Assembly (NCBI RefSeq): GCF_022832975.1
Contig: NZ_CP094846.1
Location: 186,001-250,000 of the forward strand
Source: Ornithobacterium rhinotracheale
GTDB taxonomy: Bacteria; Bacteroidota; Bacteroidia; Flavobacteriales; Weeksellaceae
DNA: 64,000 nt
Direction of reading: 5' to 3'
Part shown: positions 1 to 9,700 of the stretch, piece by piece
Layout of the letters: every line of letters begins with the position of its first letter
How positions within the stretch are numbered: position 1 is the stretch's first letter
Notes under the pieces: generated by a model
What the model was told of the DNA's origin: nothing
Seen by the model: only the letters and a program-made list of their open reading frames with translations
Database searches by the model: none
Translations under genes and position numbers: made by a program

Positions 1-1
1 G

Positions 2-925
2 CACGCACTGGAATCCACCATTGTAGACGGGGTGCACCACGAGGACATCTCACTGATTCTGATGCAGAAACTTAACCAAGAATTTGCAGGCGAATTGGAT
101 TTAGCCATACAGATATTTAAAAAAGAATATCCACGGAAATTTTTGTCTCAGCTCATCGCCAGTCAGCTCGATATCGACCGATTGGATTATTTAAAGCGAG
201 ACAGCTTCTTCTCGGGCGTGGAGGAGGGGAACATTAATTCAAACCGAATCATCTCTATGATGAATGTTTACAACGATGAATTGGTAATTGATACCAAAGG
301 AATTTATTCGGTAGAGAAATTCTTGATTTCCAGAATGTTTATGTACTGGCAAGTGTATCTGCACAAAACATCTTTGGCGGCAGAAACATACTTAATTCAA
401 GCATTGCGCCGAGCCAAAGAATTGACTCACCAAGGCGAAAAATTGCCGTGTAGCGCGGGTGTCAATTACTTTTTAAACAGAAAAAAATCATCTGTCTTTA
501 CGGAGGAAGATTTAGCCCAATTCACTAAACTCGATGATACCGACATTATGGCATCGCTCAAATTGTGGCAGCAGCATCCCGATTTGATTTTAAAAACGCT
601 TTCAACTTCAATCGTAGAACGCCGCTTGCCCAAAGCCGTCATCCGAAACGAAAAAATATCGGACGATGAAATTGCGCGTCGCCGTGAGAAATGCAACGAG
701 CTGATGGGAATAGATTGTGCCGATTATTTTGTGCATGCCACCCAAATGAAAGTGACGCCCTATGATGCCGAAAAACACCCTATTTTGTTGTACAATAAAA
801 ATGGGAGCTGTGTGGATATTGCAAGGTCTGAAAAGCAAATTTTGACCAAGCCACTTTACGACAAAACAGAGAAATACCACCTCTGCTACTGGAATGTGGA
901 TAAGTTTAAAAAATTGATGAGGTAA
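2..925 (+). CDS. HD-domain phosphohydrolase (dNTPase/SAMHD1-like), 3' part
   Basis: The reading frame is open to the left window edge (frame from base 2), so this is the C-terminal part of a gene; a GTG at 32 is internal and not the start. About 307 residues are visible. The residues HALES at the edge and the following VHHE match the region just after the HD motif in dGTPase/SAMHD1-like proteins. The later QLDIDRLDYLKRD followed by FSGVEEG is the usual core signature of this family. The family hydrolyses nucleotides, often dNTPs to deoxynucleoside plus triphosphate, but the substrate here cannot be read from the sequence. In many Flavobacteriia this gene lies directly before lpxD; here a gene on the other strand separates them. 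Confidence 0.85.
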   Translation, partial: HALESTIVDGVHHEDISLILMQKLNQEFAGELDLAIQIFKKEYPRKFLSQLIASQLDIDRLDYLKRDSFFSGVEEGNINSNRIISMMNVYNDELVIDTKGIYSVEKFLISRMFMYWQVYLHKTSLAAETYLIQALRRAKELTHQGEKLPCSAGVNYFLNRKKSSVFTEEDLAQFTKLDDTDIMASLKLWQQHPDLILKTLSTSIVERRLPKAVIRNEKISDDEIARRREKCNELMGIDCADYFVHATQMKVTPYDAEKHPILLYNKNGSCVDIARSEKQILTKPLYDKTEKYHLCYWNVDKFKKLMR

Positions 926-936
926 AATATTTAAAA

Positions 937-1878
937 TTAAAGATTTAAGTATTTTTCTAAAACCTTTAAATTACAATAATCTTCGGTTTTTTTATTCCAA
1001 AATTGTTCGCAATGGGCGTGGGCATTTTCGATGATTTTTTGGCACACTTCGGGATGATTGATGTAATAATTTAATTGCTCTTCGAGATCGGAATAGTCTT
1101 TTTTGATTTCGATGTAGTGCTCGCCCCCTTTCAGCGTTCCTTCCATAAACCAAGTCTCGTAAGTAGGCTCGGGCATCACGGCAATGGAATTAGAAGACAT
1201 CACCCACTTTAAGTTGGAAGCAACATCATTGCCCTCCAGACATAAAATAAATTTATTAATCAAATGTTTTCCTATAGAGATTTTAGGCTTTATCCATTCT
1301 TGTTCTCCATATTCGTATTTATTCACTTGACCTAAATCACACAGAGGATTTCCATAATGTTTCTCAAAAAAATCATATCTATGTTTTTGAAAAACCCCAC
1401 AACGAGAAATCAATATATTTCTTTTATTGGCAAAAGGAATATCTTTTTTTACCCATCGGAAATGTCTCTGTTTATCCAAATTTATCAATACACTATTGGC
1501 GTTATCTCCATGAATCGGGCGGCTTTTGACAATGGAAGGAACATCTGGAACATCAATCACATCTCCAAAAACATAATTTAAATCTAAATTTTGATCAAAA
1601 AAGCGGGCGTATTCATATAAATCAAAATAATAAGCTTTTGGATTTTTTACTTTTTTTAAATCTTTGATTTTATTTGAATTAGCTGTATTTTGAGAAATAG
1701 AAGTTTGGCAATAATAGTCTATCCTTTCACGGCATTTTGCAATTTGCTCATGGGTGAGTGATTTTTCAATAGTAGTAACAATGTTTTTATACTTTTTGAA
1801 AGTAGGCAAAAAAACATTTTTATATCCTTTTAGGTATAAATTAATTTTTAGTTTTTTCTGAATTTTGATTTCTCCCAT
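937..1878 (-). CDS. Glycosyltransferase family 90 (LpsA/CAP10-like)
   Basis: This is a protein of 313 residues if it starts at the ATG ending at 1878 (MGEIKIQKK). An upstream in-frame ATG at 1917 would add 13 residues but overlaps a TATTTTTG promoter-like sequence, so I prefer the shorter form. The C-terminal third contains FILCLEGNDVASNLKWVM, then MPEPTYETWFMEG and a GEHYIEI segment, which are the hallmarks of the GT90 (CAP10/LpsA) domain. Members transfer a sugar, often glucose, galactose or xylose, to LPS core or capsule. It lies on the opposite strand between the HD gene and lpxD, next to lipid A genes, so a role in LPS core glycosylation is a fair inference. Base composition is AT-rich compared with lpxD. 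Confidence 0.8.
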   Translation of the reverse strand: MGEIKIQKKLKINLYLKGYKNVFLPTFKKYKNIVTTIEKSLTHEQIAKCRERIDYYCQTSISQNTANSNKIKDLKKVKNPKAYYFDLYEYARFFDQNLDLNYVFGDVIDVPDVPSIVKSRPIHGDNANSVLINLDKQRHFRWVKKDIPFANKRNILISRCGVFQKHRYDFFEKHYGNPLCDLGQVNKYEYGEQEWIKPKISIGKHLINKFILCLEGNDVASNLKWVMSSNSIAVMPEPTYETWFMEGTLKGGEHYIEIKKDYSDLEEQLNYYINHPEVCQKIIENAHAHCEQFWNKKTEDYCNLKVLEKYLNL

Positions 1879-2024
1879 ACAGCTTTTAGAATATTTACAA
1901 AAATACAAAAATATCAATAAGTCTAAGGGGCGAAAAAATGGTTAAAAAATGATTTTTTCCCAAAAATAAACGAATTGCAACTAAATTTTGAGATAAGTAT
2001 GTTATACTTTAATAATTAATTTTT

Positions 2025-2032
2025 TACTTTTG
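2025..2032 (+). promoter_or_regulatory. Bacteroidetes -7 element before lpxD
   Basis: TACTTTTG matches the TAnnTTTG -7 consensus of Bacteroidetes and ends 5 bases before the lpxD ATG. If used, the transcript would start at or next to the start codon, that is, leaderless or nearly so. No clear -33 TTG is present at the usual spacing. Confidence 0.4.
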
Positions 2033-2037
2033 CCCTT

Positions 2038-3051
2038 ATGGAGTTTAAAGCTGGACAAATAGCTGAATTTATAAATGGTAAAATTGTAGGAAATCCCGAT
2101 CGTGTGGTGTCTCGTTTTGCCAACATAGATACTGCAACCGATTGTGATCTTACTTTTTTAGGAAATCCGAAATATGCACCTTTCCTGAAAGATACCCAGG
2201 CAAGTGTTATCATTATTTCTCAAAATTTTGATTTTGAAGAGCAGGATAGCAAAACATTCATTGTAGTTCCAGAAGCTTATGAAGCAATTACCCAGCTACT
2301 CACGATTTATGAGCAATACAGAAATGCAAAATCTGGTCGAGAAAATCCACATTTTATTGCCGATTCGGCCAAAATTGGCGAAAATGAATACATTGGAGCC
2401 TTTGCCTACATTGGCGAAAATGTAAAAATCGGTAAAAATGTAAAAATTTATCCACACGCATATGTAGGAGATAATGTTACAATTGGAGATAATTCCGTAA
2501 TTAATTCAGGCGTGAAGATTTATCACGAGTGTAAAATCGGTGAAAATTGCATTATTCACGCAGGAAGCATCATCGGAAGCGATGGATTTGGCTTTAAACC
2601 CAATGAAAAAGGAGAATTTATCAAAGTACCACAAATCGGGAATGTTGTGATAGAAGACTTCGTTGAGGTGGGCGCGTGTTGCACGATAGATAGAGGTACT
2701 ATGGGCTCTACAATCATCAGAAAAGGGACTAAACTCGACAACCAAATCCAAGTGGCGCACAATGTAGAAATTGGCTCGCACAATGTGATTGCTGCACAAT
2801 CAGGCATTGCGGGTTCTACCAAAATCGGTTCGCACAATATGATTGGCGGACAAGTGGGCATTGTGGGACACATCAAAATTGGAAACCAAAACCAAATTCA
2901 AGCACAAAGTGGTGTAAACAGAACTGTAAAAGATGGCGAAAAACTCTACGGCTCGCCAGCAATCGATGCGCACCAATTTAGAAAATCCTATGTGCTTTTC
3001 AAAAATTTAAATCAAATAGTAGAGAGAATCAATCGTTTAGAAAAAAAATAA
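2038..3051 (+). CDS. lpxD: UDP-3-O-(3-hydroxyacyl)glucosamine N-acyltransferase LpxD
   Basis: The protein has 337 residues, the normal length for LpxD. An N-terminal LpxD-type domain (about residues 1-100) is followed by a left-handed beta-helix of hexapeptide repeats (IGENEYIGAFAYIGENVKIG and onwards). The AHNVEIG segment near residue 240 contains the expected catalytic histidine. It adds the second 3-hydroxyacyl chain from acyl-ACP to UDP-3-O-acylglucosamine, the third step of lipid A synthesis in the cytosol. It is the first gene of the lpxD, lpxC-fabZ, lpxA, efp row, with 24 bases to the next gene. Confidence 0.97.
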   Translation: MEFKAGQIAEFINGKIVGNPDRVVSRFANIDTATDCDLTFLGNPKYAPFLKDTQASVIIISQNFDFEEQDSKTFIVVPEAYEAITQLLTIYEQYRNAKSGRENPHFIADSAKIGENEYIGAFAYIGENVKIGKNVKIYPHAYVGDNVTIGDNSVINSGVKIYHECKIGENCIIHAGSIIGSDGFGFKPNEKGEFIKVPQIGNVVIEDFVEVGACCTIDRGTMGSTIIRKGTKLDNQIQVAHNVEIGSHNVIAAQSGIAGSTKIGSHNMIGGQVGIVGHIKIGNQNQIQAQSGVNRTVKDGEKLYGSPAIDAHQFRKSYVLFKNLNQIVERINRLEKK

Positions 3052-3075
3052 AATATAATTCAAGTAAATCGTCTT

Positions 3076-4470
3076 ATGGCAGAGAATCAAAAAACCTTAG
3101 CATCAGAAGTAGTTTTAGATGGCGTAGGATTGCACACTGGTAAAAGTGTAACCATGAAACTAAAACCCGCAGAACCCAATACAGGTTTTGTATTTGTGAG
3201 GACAGATTTGGAAGGGCACCCAACTATCGAAGCCGATGCTAATTATGTTACTTTCACTGAGCGAGGAACGATTTTAGAAAAAAAAGGCGTAAAAATCCAT
3301 ACCACAGAGCACATTTTAGCAGCGCTTACGGGAATGGATTTGGATAATGTGATTATTGAGCTTAACAATGCCGAACCACCCATCATGGATGGTTCTGCCA
3401 AATTCTTTGTAGAAGCGATAGAAAAAGCAGGAATAAAGGAGCAAGAGGTGGAGCGCGAATATTATGAAATTAAGGAAATTGTAACCTATACCGATCCAGA
3501 AACAGGCTCAGAAATTACAGCTATCCCAGCTGAAAAATTTGAAATTACAACCATGGTAGATTTTGGAACCAAAGTATTAGGCACCCAAAACGCTACATTG
3601 AAAGATATTTCCAAATTCAAAACTGAAATTGCCAATGCGCGTACATTCAGCTTTTTGCATGAATTGGAACAACTCTTGCACGCAGGGCTCATCAAAGGAG
3701 GAGACATCAATAATGCCATTGTGTATGTAGATAAGGAAATCACCCCAGAAACCGAAGAAAAGTTGAAAGAAGCCTTTAACCAAGAAAGCGTTTCGATTAA
3801 ACCAAACGGAATTTTGGACAATCTTACTCTTCATTATCCAAACGAGGCAGCACGCCACAAATTATTGGATGTGATTGGAGATTTAACCTTAATTGGAAAG
3901 AAAATTAAAGGTAAAATCATAGCCACCAAACCAGGGCATTTAATCAACACCCAGTTTGCCAAAAAACTGAGCAAACAAATCAAAATCGAACAGCGCAGAA
4001 ATGTGCCAGAAATCGATTTGAATGGTGAGCCTGTTTACGACATCAATCAAATTATGGAACTGCTTCCACATCGCCCTCCTTTCCTCTTGGTAGATAAAAT
4101 CATGTCTATCGACGAGAAAACTGTAATAGGCGTGAAAAATGTGAGTATGAACGAACCATTTTTTGTAGGTCACTTCCCAGAAGAGCCCGTGATGCCAGGT
4201 GTGTTACAAGTAGAGGCAATGGCACAAGCAGGCGGAATCCTATTTTTAAGCAATGTCCCAGATCCAAAATCGTATTCCACGTATTTTATGAAAATAGACA
4301 AAGTGAAATTCAAGAAAAAAGTAATTCCGGGAGATGTTTTAATCATAAAATGTGAATTAACACAACCTATTCGTCGTGGAATTGTGAGCATGCAGGGAAC
4401 AGGCTATACCAATGGTGAAGTTGCGGTGGAAGCAGAAATGATGGCAAGATTAATCAAAAATAAAGAATAA
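3076..4470 (+). CDS. lpxC/fabZ: Bifunctional LpxC deacetylase / FabZ dehydratase
   Basis: This is a 464-residue fusion. Residues 1 to about 315 form LpxC, the zinc UDP-3-O-acyl-GlcNAc deacetylase: the TTEH motif has Glu78 and His79, and RHKLLDVIGDL supplies the second His and the Asp of the zinc site. From about residue 322, FabZ begins with LLPHRPPFLLVD; its catalytic His is about residue 366 in GHFPEEPVMPG and its Glu about residue 380 in QVEAMAQ. The fusion joins the committed step of lipid A synthesis to the dehydratase that competes for 3-hydroxyacyl-ACP. This fusion is characteristic of Bacteroidetes and a few related groups. lpxA starts 5 bases after it. Confidence 0.97.
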   Translation: MAENQKTLASEVVLDGVGLHTGKSVTMKLKPAEPNTGFVFVRTDLEGHPTIEADANYVTFTERGTILEKKGVKIHTTEHILAALTGMDLDNVIIELNNAEPPIMDGSAKFFVEAIEKAGIKEQEVEREYYEIKEIVTYTDPETGSEITAIPAEKFEITTMVDFGTKVLGTQNATLKDISKFKTEIANARTFSFLHELEQLLHAGLIKGGDINNAIVYVDKEITPETEEKLKEAFNQESVSIKPNGILDNLTLHYPNEAARHKLLDVIGDLTLIGKKIKGKIIATKPGHLINTQFAKKLSKQIKIEQRRNVPEIDLNGEPVYDINQIMELLPHRPPFLLVDKIMSIDEKTVIGVKNVSMNEPFFVGHFPEEPVMPGVLQVEAMAQAGGILFLSNVPDPKSYSTYFMKIDKVKFKKKVIPGDVLIIKCELTQPIRRGIVSMQGTGYTNGEVAVEAEMMARLIKNKE

Positions 4471-4475
4471 CAATC

Positions 4476-5264
4476 ATGAATCAACCACTCGCATATATTC
4501 ACCCCGATGCTATAATTGCTGAAAATGTAGTTGTAGAGCCGTTTACTACCATTTCAAAAGATGTTACCATAGGCGAAGGTACATGGATAGGCCCCAATGT
4601 TACTATTATGCAAGGGGCTAGAATTGGTAAAAATTGCAAAATTTTTCCTGGCGCGGTGATTTCTGCCGTTCCACAAGATTTAAAATACAAAGGCGAAAAA
4701 ACCACCGTAGAAATCGGGGACAATACCGTAATTAGAGAATGTGTAACCATCAATAAAGGAACGGCCGATCGCATGAAAACAGTGGTAGGTAGCAATTGTT
4801 TAATCATGGCTTATTCCCACATTGCACACGATTGCAAAGTGGGAGATAATTGTATATTCTCTAACAATACCACGCTCGCAGGGCATGTTACAGTGGGCGA
4901 TTATGTAACCATGGCGGGCATGACAGCCGTGCACCAGTTTTGCCATGTAGGGAAACACGCATTTGTAACAGGAGGTTCTCTTGTGCGCAAAGATGTGCCC
5001 CCTTATGTAAAAGCCGCACGCGAGCCACTTTCCTACATGGGGATCAATTCTGTGGGGCTTAGAAGAAGAAACTTTAGCTCTGAAAAAATCAGAGAAATTC
5101 AAGATATTTATAGAATTCTTTACCAGAAAAAATATAATAACTCGCAGGCACTTAGCTTTATTGAAGCAGAAATGGAGGCCACTCCTGAAAGGGATGAAAT
5201 CCTGTCTTTTGTGAAAGAATCTCAGCGTGGAATTATGAAAGGCTACAACCCAAACAATCTTTAA
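4476..5264 (+). CDS. lpxA: Acyl-ACP:UDP-GlcNAc O-acyltransferase LpxA
   Basis: The 262 residues match the usual LpxA length. Hexapeptide repeats run from about residue 8 to 190 (IHPDAIIAENVVVEPF, then IGEGTWIGPNV). The segment MAYSHIAHDCKVGDNC carries the catalytic His, and GMTAVHQFCHVGKHAFVTGGS is the usual acyl-pocket region; the rest is an alpha-helical C-terminal domain. LpxA catalyses the first step of lipid A synthesis, transfer of a 3-hydroxyacyl chain to the 3-OH of UDP-GlcNAc. It is tightly coupled to lpxC-fabZ (5 bases), so the three acyl-handling steps are co-expressed. Confidence 0.97.
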   Translation: MNQPLAYIHPDAIIAENVVVEPFTTISKDVTIGEGTWIGPNVTIMQGARIGKNCKIFPGAVISAVPQDLKYKGEKTTVEIGDNTVIRECVTINKGTADRMKTVVGSNCLIMAYSHIAHDCKVGDNCIFSNNTTLAGHVTVGDYVTMAGMTAVHQFCHVGKHAFVTGGSLVRKDVPPYVKAAREPLSYMGINSVGLRRRNFSSEKIREIQDIYRILYQKKYNNSQALSFIEAEMEATPERDEILSFVKESQRGIMKGYNPNNL

Positions 5265-5293
5265 AAATTAATTAAAAAACGAAATATAAGAAT

Positions 5294-5860
5294 ATGGCAA
5301 CAACATCAGATATCAGAAAAGGAATGTGTATCGAATGGAATAACGATACCTACAAGATTATTGAATTCTTACATGTGAAACCAGGAAAAGGACCTGCGTT
5401 TGTGCGTACTAAACTTAAAAGTGTAACCAACGGAAAAGTATTGGATAACACGTTTTCGGCAGGTCATAAAATTGATGAGGTGCGTGTGGAAACTAGAAAA
5501 TACCAATACCTATACGATGACGAAAATGGGTTCCACTTTATGAACAATGATGATTTTACACAAGTATATCTAAATAGAGATATGATTGAAAATCCAGAAT
5601 TCATGAAAAACGGGGAGGAGGTAACCATTATCTTCCGTGCAGACGATGAAACACCGCTATCTGCTGAGCTTCCTGCCACTGTAATTATGGAAATCGCACA
5701 CACAGAGCCAGGTGTAAAAGGAGATACAGCTACCAACGCTACTAAGCCAGCCACTACGGAAACGGGAGCAGAAATCCGTGTGCCACTTTTCATTCAAGAA
5801 GGAGATAAAGTAAAAATCAGTACAGAAGATGGCTCATACCAAGAGCGTATTAAGGAATAA
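5294..5860 (+). CDS. efp: Translation elongation factor P
   Basis: The 188 residues cover the three beta-barrel domains of EF-P. The N-terminal KOW-like domain has the modification loop HVKPGKGPAFV with a lysine in the tip position, and the C-terminal segment ends with the standard GDKVKISTEDGSYQERI. EF-P binds the ribosomal E site and relieves stalling at polyproline stretches. It follows lpxA by 29 bases and is closed by a strong terminator, so it is probably the last gene of the lpx transcript. Confidence 0.97.
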   Translation: MATTSDIRKGMCIEWNNDTYKIIEFLHVKPGKGPAFVRTKLKSVTNGKVLDNTFSAGHKIDEVRVETRKYQYLYDDENGFHFMNNDDFTQVYLNRDMIENPEFMKNGEEVTIIFRADDETPLSAELPATVIMEIAHTEPGVKGDTATNATKPATTETGAEIRVPLFIQEGDKVKISTEDGSYQERIKE

Positions 5861-5877
5861 TTAATCATATTCCATAT

Positions 5878-5919
5878 TAAAACGGAGATAGAGAATCGCG
5901 ATTCTCTATCTCCGTTTTA
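5878..5919. terminator. 42-nt perfect palindrome after efp
   Basis: Two 21-nt arms without a spacer form a perfect palindrome with A-rich left and T-rich right edges. It can end transcription in both directions and lies between convergent efp (+) and the DUF2480 gene (-). Confidence 0.9.
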
Positions 5920-5938
5920 TTTTATATTCAATACACAA

Positions 5939-6451
5939 TTATTTCTTTTTATATAATGGAACTGTGCTACATGCTTCGCCATACATAAGCGATTTAGCAA
6001 CAGGATATAGCTTAGCGATGAGCGAAATGTAAGTTTGCTCATAAATTTTCATATTTCCACAACCTTTGATGATGATTGGTTTTCTAGAAAAATCATCCAA
6101 ATTCATATTTTTTACATAATGTTGTATTGCTAAATTATTGAATTCATCTTTATTTCCTACGCCACAGAATTCACCAAAGGGGGCTAAATGGCATTGTAAT
6201 AATAAAAATGCCCAACCTGGCAAAATGGGATCTCCACTACATGTAATATGTACATAGCTATCTTGAAATTTTGTCCAATCGATATCTTTTAAAGCACCTC
6301 TAAATTCCTTTTCAATTAAAATTTGCCCATCTCTTAGAAATTCTTGAATGTCTAAAATTTTGATTTTTGGTGAAATTTCGGAGTTAAATATATGCGCTAA
6401 ATCTATCGTAATGAGTGAGCTCTTGGCAACTTTGTTAATTATTTCGTCCAT
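5939..6451 (-). CDS. DUF2480 family protein
   Basis: The start at the ATG ending at 6451 gives 170 residues beginning MDEIINKVAKSSLITIDL, which is how DUF2480 proteins begin; an in-frame ATG at 6502 would add a 17-residue tail that family members lack. The middle has HITCSGDPILPGWAFLLL, the most conserved segment of the family. The function is unknown; it is a soluble protein of Bacteroidetes. It stands alone, convergent with efp and divergent from the SusC gene. Confidence 0.85.
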   Translation of the reverse strand: MDEIINKVAKSSLITIDLAHIFNSEISPKIKILDIQEFLRDGQILIEKEFRGALKDIDWTKFQDSYVHITCSGDPILPGWAFLLLQCHLAPFGEFCGVGNKDEFNNLAIQHYVKNMNLDDFSRKPIIIKGCGNMKIYEQTYISLIAKLYPVAKSLMYGEACSTVPLYKKK

Positions 6452-6770
6452 AGATGCTGAATTTTGGACAAAAATAAAGTTTAATTTTTTTGAAAAACAC
6501 ATTTAATCAAGAAATATTTCAAATTGCTTAAAATCCGAATGATTGATGTTTTATTCTTTGAAAAATCCTTAAAAATCAGAATTTCAAGGTTTTTAAGTTG
6601 AAGAAAATGGATTGATTCACTTTAAAAATTAACACAATGATGATATGATATTCTTCATTTTTGTACAAAATATACGATAAAGGTTTTGTTATCAATGAAA
6701 AATGATTTAGTTTAGCAACTCAGATAGTTGCGATTTTAACATTTATTAAAACAATTAAAAAATATATAGA
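6452..6770. other. Intergenic region upstream of the SusC gene
   Basis: These 319 bases are AT-rich and lie between divergent genes, so they should hold the promoters of both. I see no convincing TTG/TAnnTTTG pair, no long inverted repeat and no RNA gene. Confidence 0.5.
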
Positions 6771-9700
6771 ATGAAGCGAAAAATGTTATGGAGTAGCACA
6801 ATGTTGCTACTATTTGTGAGCATTATGGCGCAAATCACCGGTAAGGTGCAAGATGATTATGGTCCGCTACAAGGTGCACTTGTTACCATAGTGGGGACCA
6901 ATACTTCGGTAGAAACAGATGCCGAAGGTGCGTTTAGCATTCCTGGTAAAGTGGGGGATGTACTAGACATTACAAATCCTATTACATTTAGCCAGAAAAC
7001 TTTCCCTGTTAAGTCATTAAAAATGGGAGTTCTTAAGTTGAACGAAAAAGAAGTGAAGCTTGATGTCGTGGTTGCGTTTGGTAAACAAAAGAAAGAGAAT
7101 TTGACAGGTTCTGTTTCTGTTGTGGATTCCAAAGCATTCGAAAGCAGACCAGTATCTAATGCTGTACAAGCTTTGCAAGGTAAGGTAGCAGGGATGAATT
7201 TTGATGTGGGAAGTTCAGGAACTGAGTTGGGAAGATCTCCTTCGATAAATGTGAGGGGAACAGGAACGCTTGGTGTTGGCTCATCAGCAAGTCCTTTGGT
7301 TTTGATTGATGGGGTAGAGGGTGATTTCTCATCGCTCAACCCACAAGATATTGAAAGCATTTCGGTGCTAAAAGATGCAGCTTCGTCCTCATTATATGGG
7401 TCGCGTGCGGCTTTTGGTGTTGTTTTAGTTACCACAAAATCAGGGAAGGAGGGGAAAGTTTCCATTTCTTACAACAATAGTTTAAGATACAGCTCGCCCA
7501 CACTTGTCCCTAAGTTTTTGGATTCTGAGACATTTATGCATTACTTAAATGAAGCTTATAGAAATAACTCTGCCGCTTCGGGCGATAGATTTAATAAGTC
7601 TCAAATAGAAAATGCGATTAAGTATAAAAACGGGGAGATTGATTATGCCACAGCATTTGACCCAAGCTTGGGAGTCTGGGAAACAATCAAAGCTTGGGAC
7701 AATGTAGATTGGTATCAGCAAATGTACAGAGCTTGGGCGCCATCGCAAGAGCATAACTTATCCATCAACGGTGGGAATGAGAAGGCTACCTACTACCTCT
7801 CTGCGGGGTATTTAGGGCAAGAAGGGCTTGTGAGATATAATACAGATACTTATGATAGAATTACCCTTAACGCAAAATTTACGGCTAATTTAAAATCTTG
7901 GCTGAAACTACAATATCAAAGCAGATTTACCAGAGAGCTAAACGGAAAATCCTCTTACTTAGCAGGTGCTGCTGCTAGCTTCTACGAGGACATCGTTAGA
8001 AAATGGCCAATGTTCCCAGTCAAAGATACCAACGGGAATTATATCTATGGCAACGGAATCGGAGAGCTTGAAATGGGAAGGTACAAAAGAGAGAGAGACC
8101 TTTTGAACCAGCAAGTGAACCTCACCATTACTCCGCTCAAAGATTGGAACATTTATGCAAACTTCTCTTACAGAACAGATACTGACTTTGAGAATAGATA
8201 CTATATGCCACTCTATCAATATGATGACAAGGGGCGTGCCTCATTTGCTGCACCTAAATTTAGTATTTCCCCTTATGGGAACATCGCCCCAGGAATTTCA
8301 TTCTTAGAGGAATTTGGCTATAAATCCAATTACTTTTCGCCAAACATCTATTCAGATTATACCAAATACTTTGGAAACCACACCGCTAAATTGACCGCCG
8401 GTTTCCAAGCAGAGGAGTTTAAAAATAGAGACATTAGAGCTAAAAGAAACGGAATCGTGAACAGAGATGTCATCGCGCTAGCCACTACTGATGGCGACCA
8501 AATGTATGTAGATGGCCGCTACAACGATTGGGCTACGGTGGGCTTCTTTGGCCGCTTGAACTATGATTATGATGCGCGCTACTTGGTGGAACTAAACCTC
8601 CGCTATGATGGTACAAGTAGATTCCTGCAAGACCAAAGATGGAACTGGTACCCATCTGTATCCTTGGGCTGGAATGTTGCCAGAGAAGGATTTTGGCAAA
8701 ATCTAGGCGATATCTTCTCTAAAATCAGCGACTTTAAGCTCAGAGCCTCATATGGAGAGCTAGGAAACCAGTCTACAACAAATTTCTACCCATTCTACCA
8801 AACGATGCCATTTAAGCCCAATGTAGGTACTTGGCTAATTGATAATAAGCTCACCAATACGGCCTCAATGCCTCAATTAATCAGTGAGTTTTTAACTTGG
8901 GAGAGAGTAGAGACTAAAAACATAGGGCTAGACCTTAATGCCTTTAAAAATAGATTTAACTTAACCCTCGATTTCTTTGAAAGAAACACCAAAGATATGG
9001 TAGGGCCCGCAAGAGCGCTACCAGGCGTATTCGGTGCAAAAGTGCCAAATACCAACAATACAGATATGAGGTCTCGAGGATTTGAATTAGCCCTAGGCTG
9101 GAATGATAAAGTAGGCAAAGATTTTAACTACTCAATCAACGCTACATTGACTGATAGCCGCCAAACAGTGATAAACTACCCCAACGAAACAGGCTCCCTA
9201 AACACCTATTACTCAGGAAGAGAATTAGGCGAAATCTGGGGATTTGTAACCCACGGAATGGCTAAGACCGATGCTGAAATTAATGATTGGGTGAGCAAAC
9301 ACCGCCCCGAGTTCTACAATGGAAACTGGAGAGCTGGCGACATTATGTTCGAGGATTTAAACAAAGATGGCAAAATCGGTGTAGGAAGCTCAACTTTGGA
9401 AGACCACGGCGATTTGAAAATCATCGGGAACAGAATCCCACGATACAACTTTGGTTTAGACCTATTTGCGCAATACAAGGGCTTAGACCTTAGAATATTC
9501 CTCCAAGGTACGGCTAAGAGAGATTTAGACCTAGATAGCAAGGGCTTCTTAACGCCAAACACGCTCTTTACAGGTGCCAATACCCCGTATGATGGCGGTA
9601 AAACAAATCTATGGCCAGCCACAGGCTTTAAGGAGCATTTAGATTACTTCCGCCCAGAGGGCACCACCAGTCCGCTTGGGCCTAATGTAGATGCCTACTA

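Noticed and set aside
32-925. Complete HD-domain gene starting at GTG 32
   Set aside because: The frame is open upstream to base 2 and already encodes conserved residues (HALES), so the gene is cut by the window edge.
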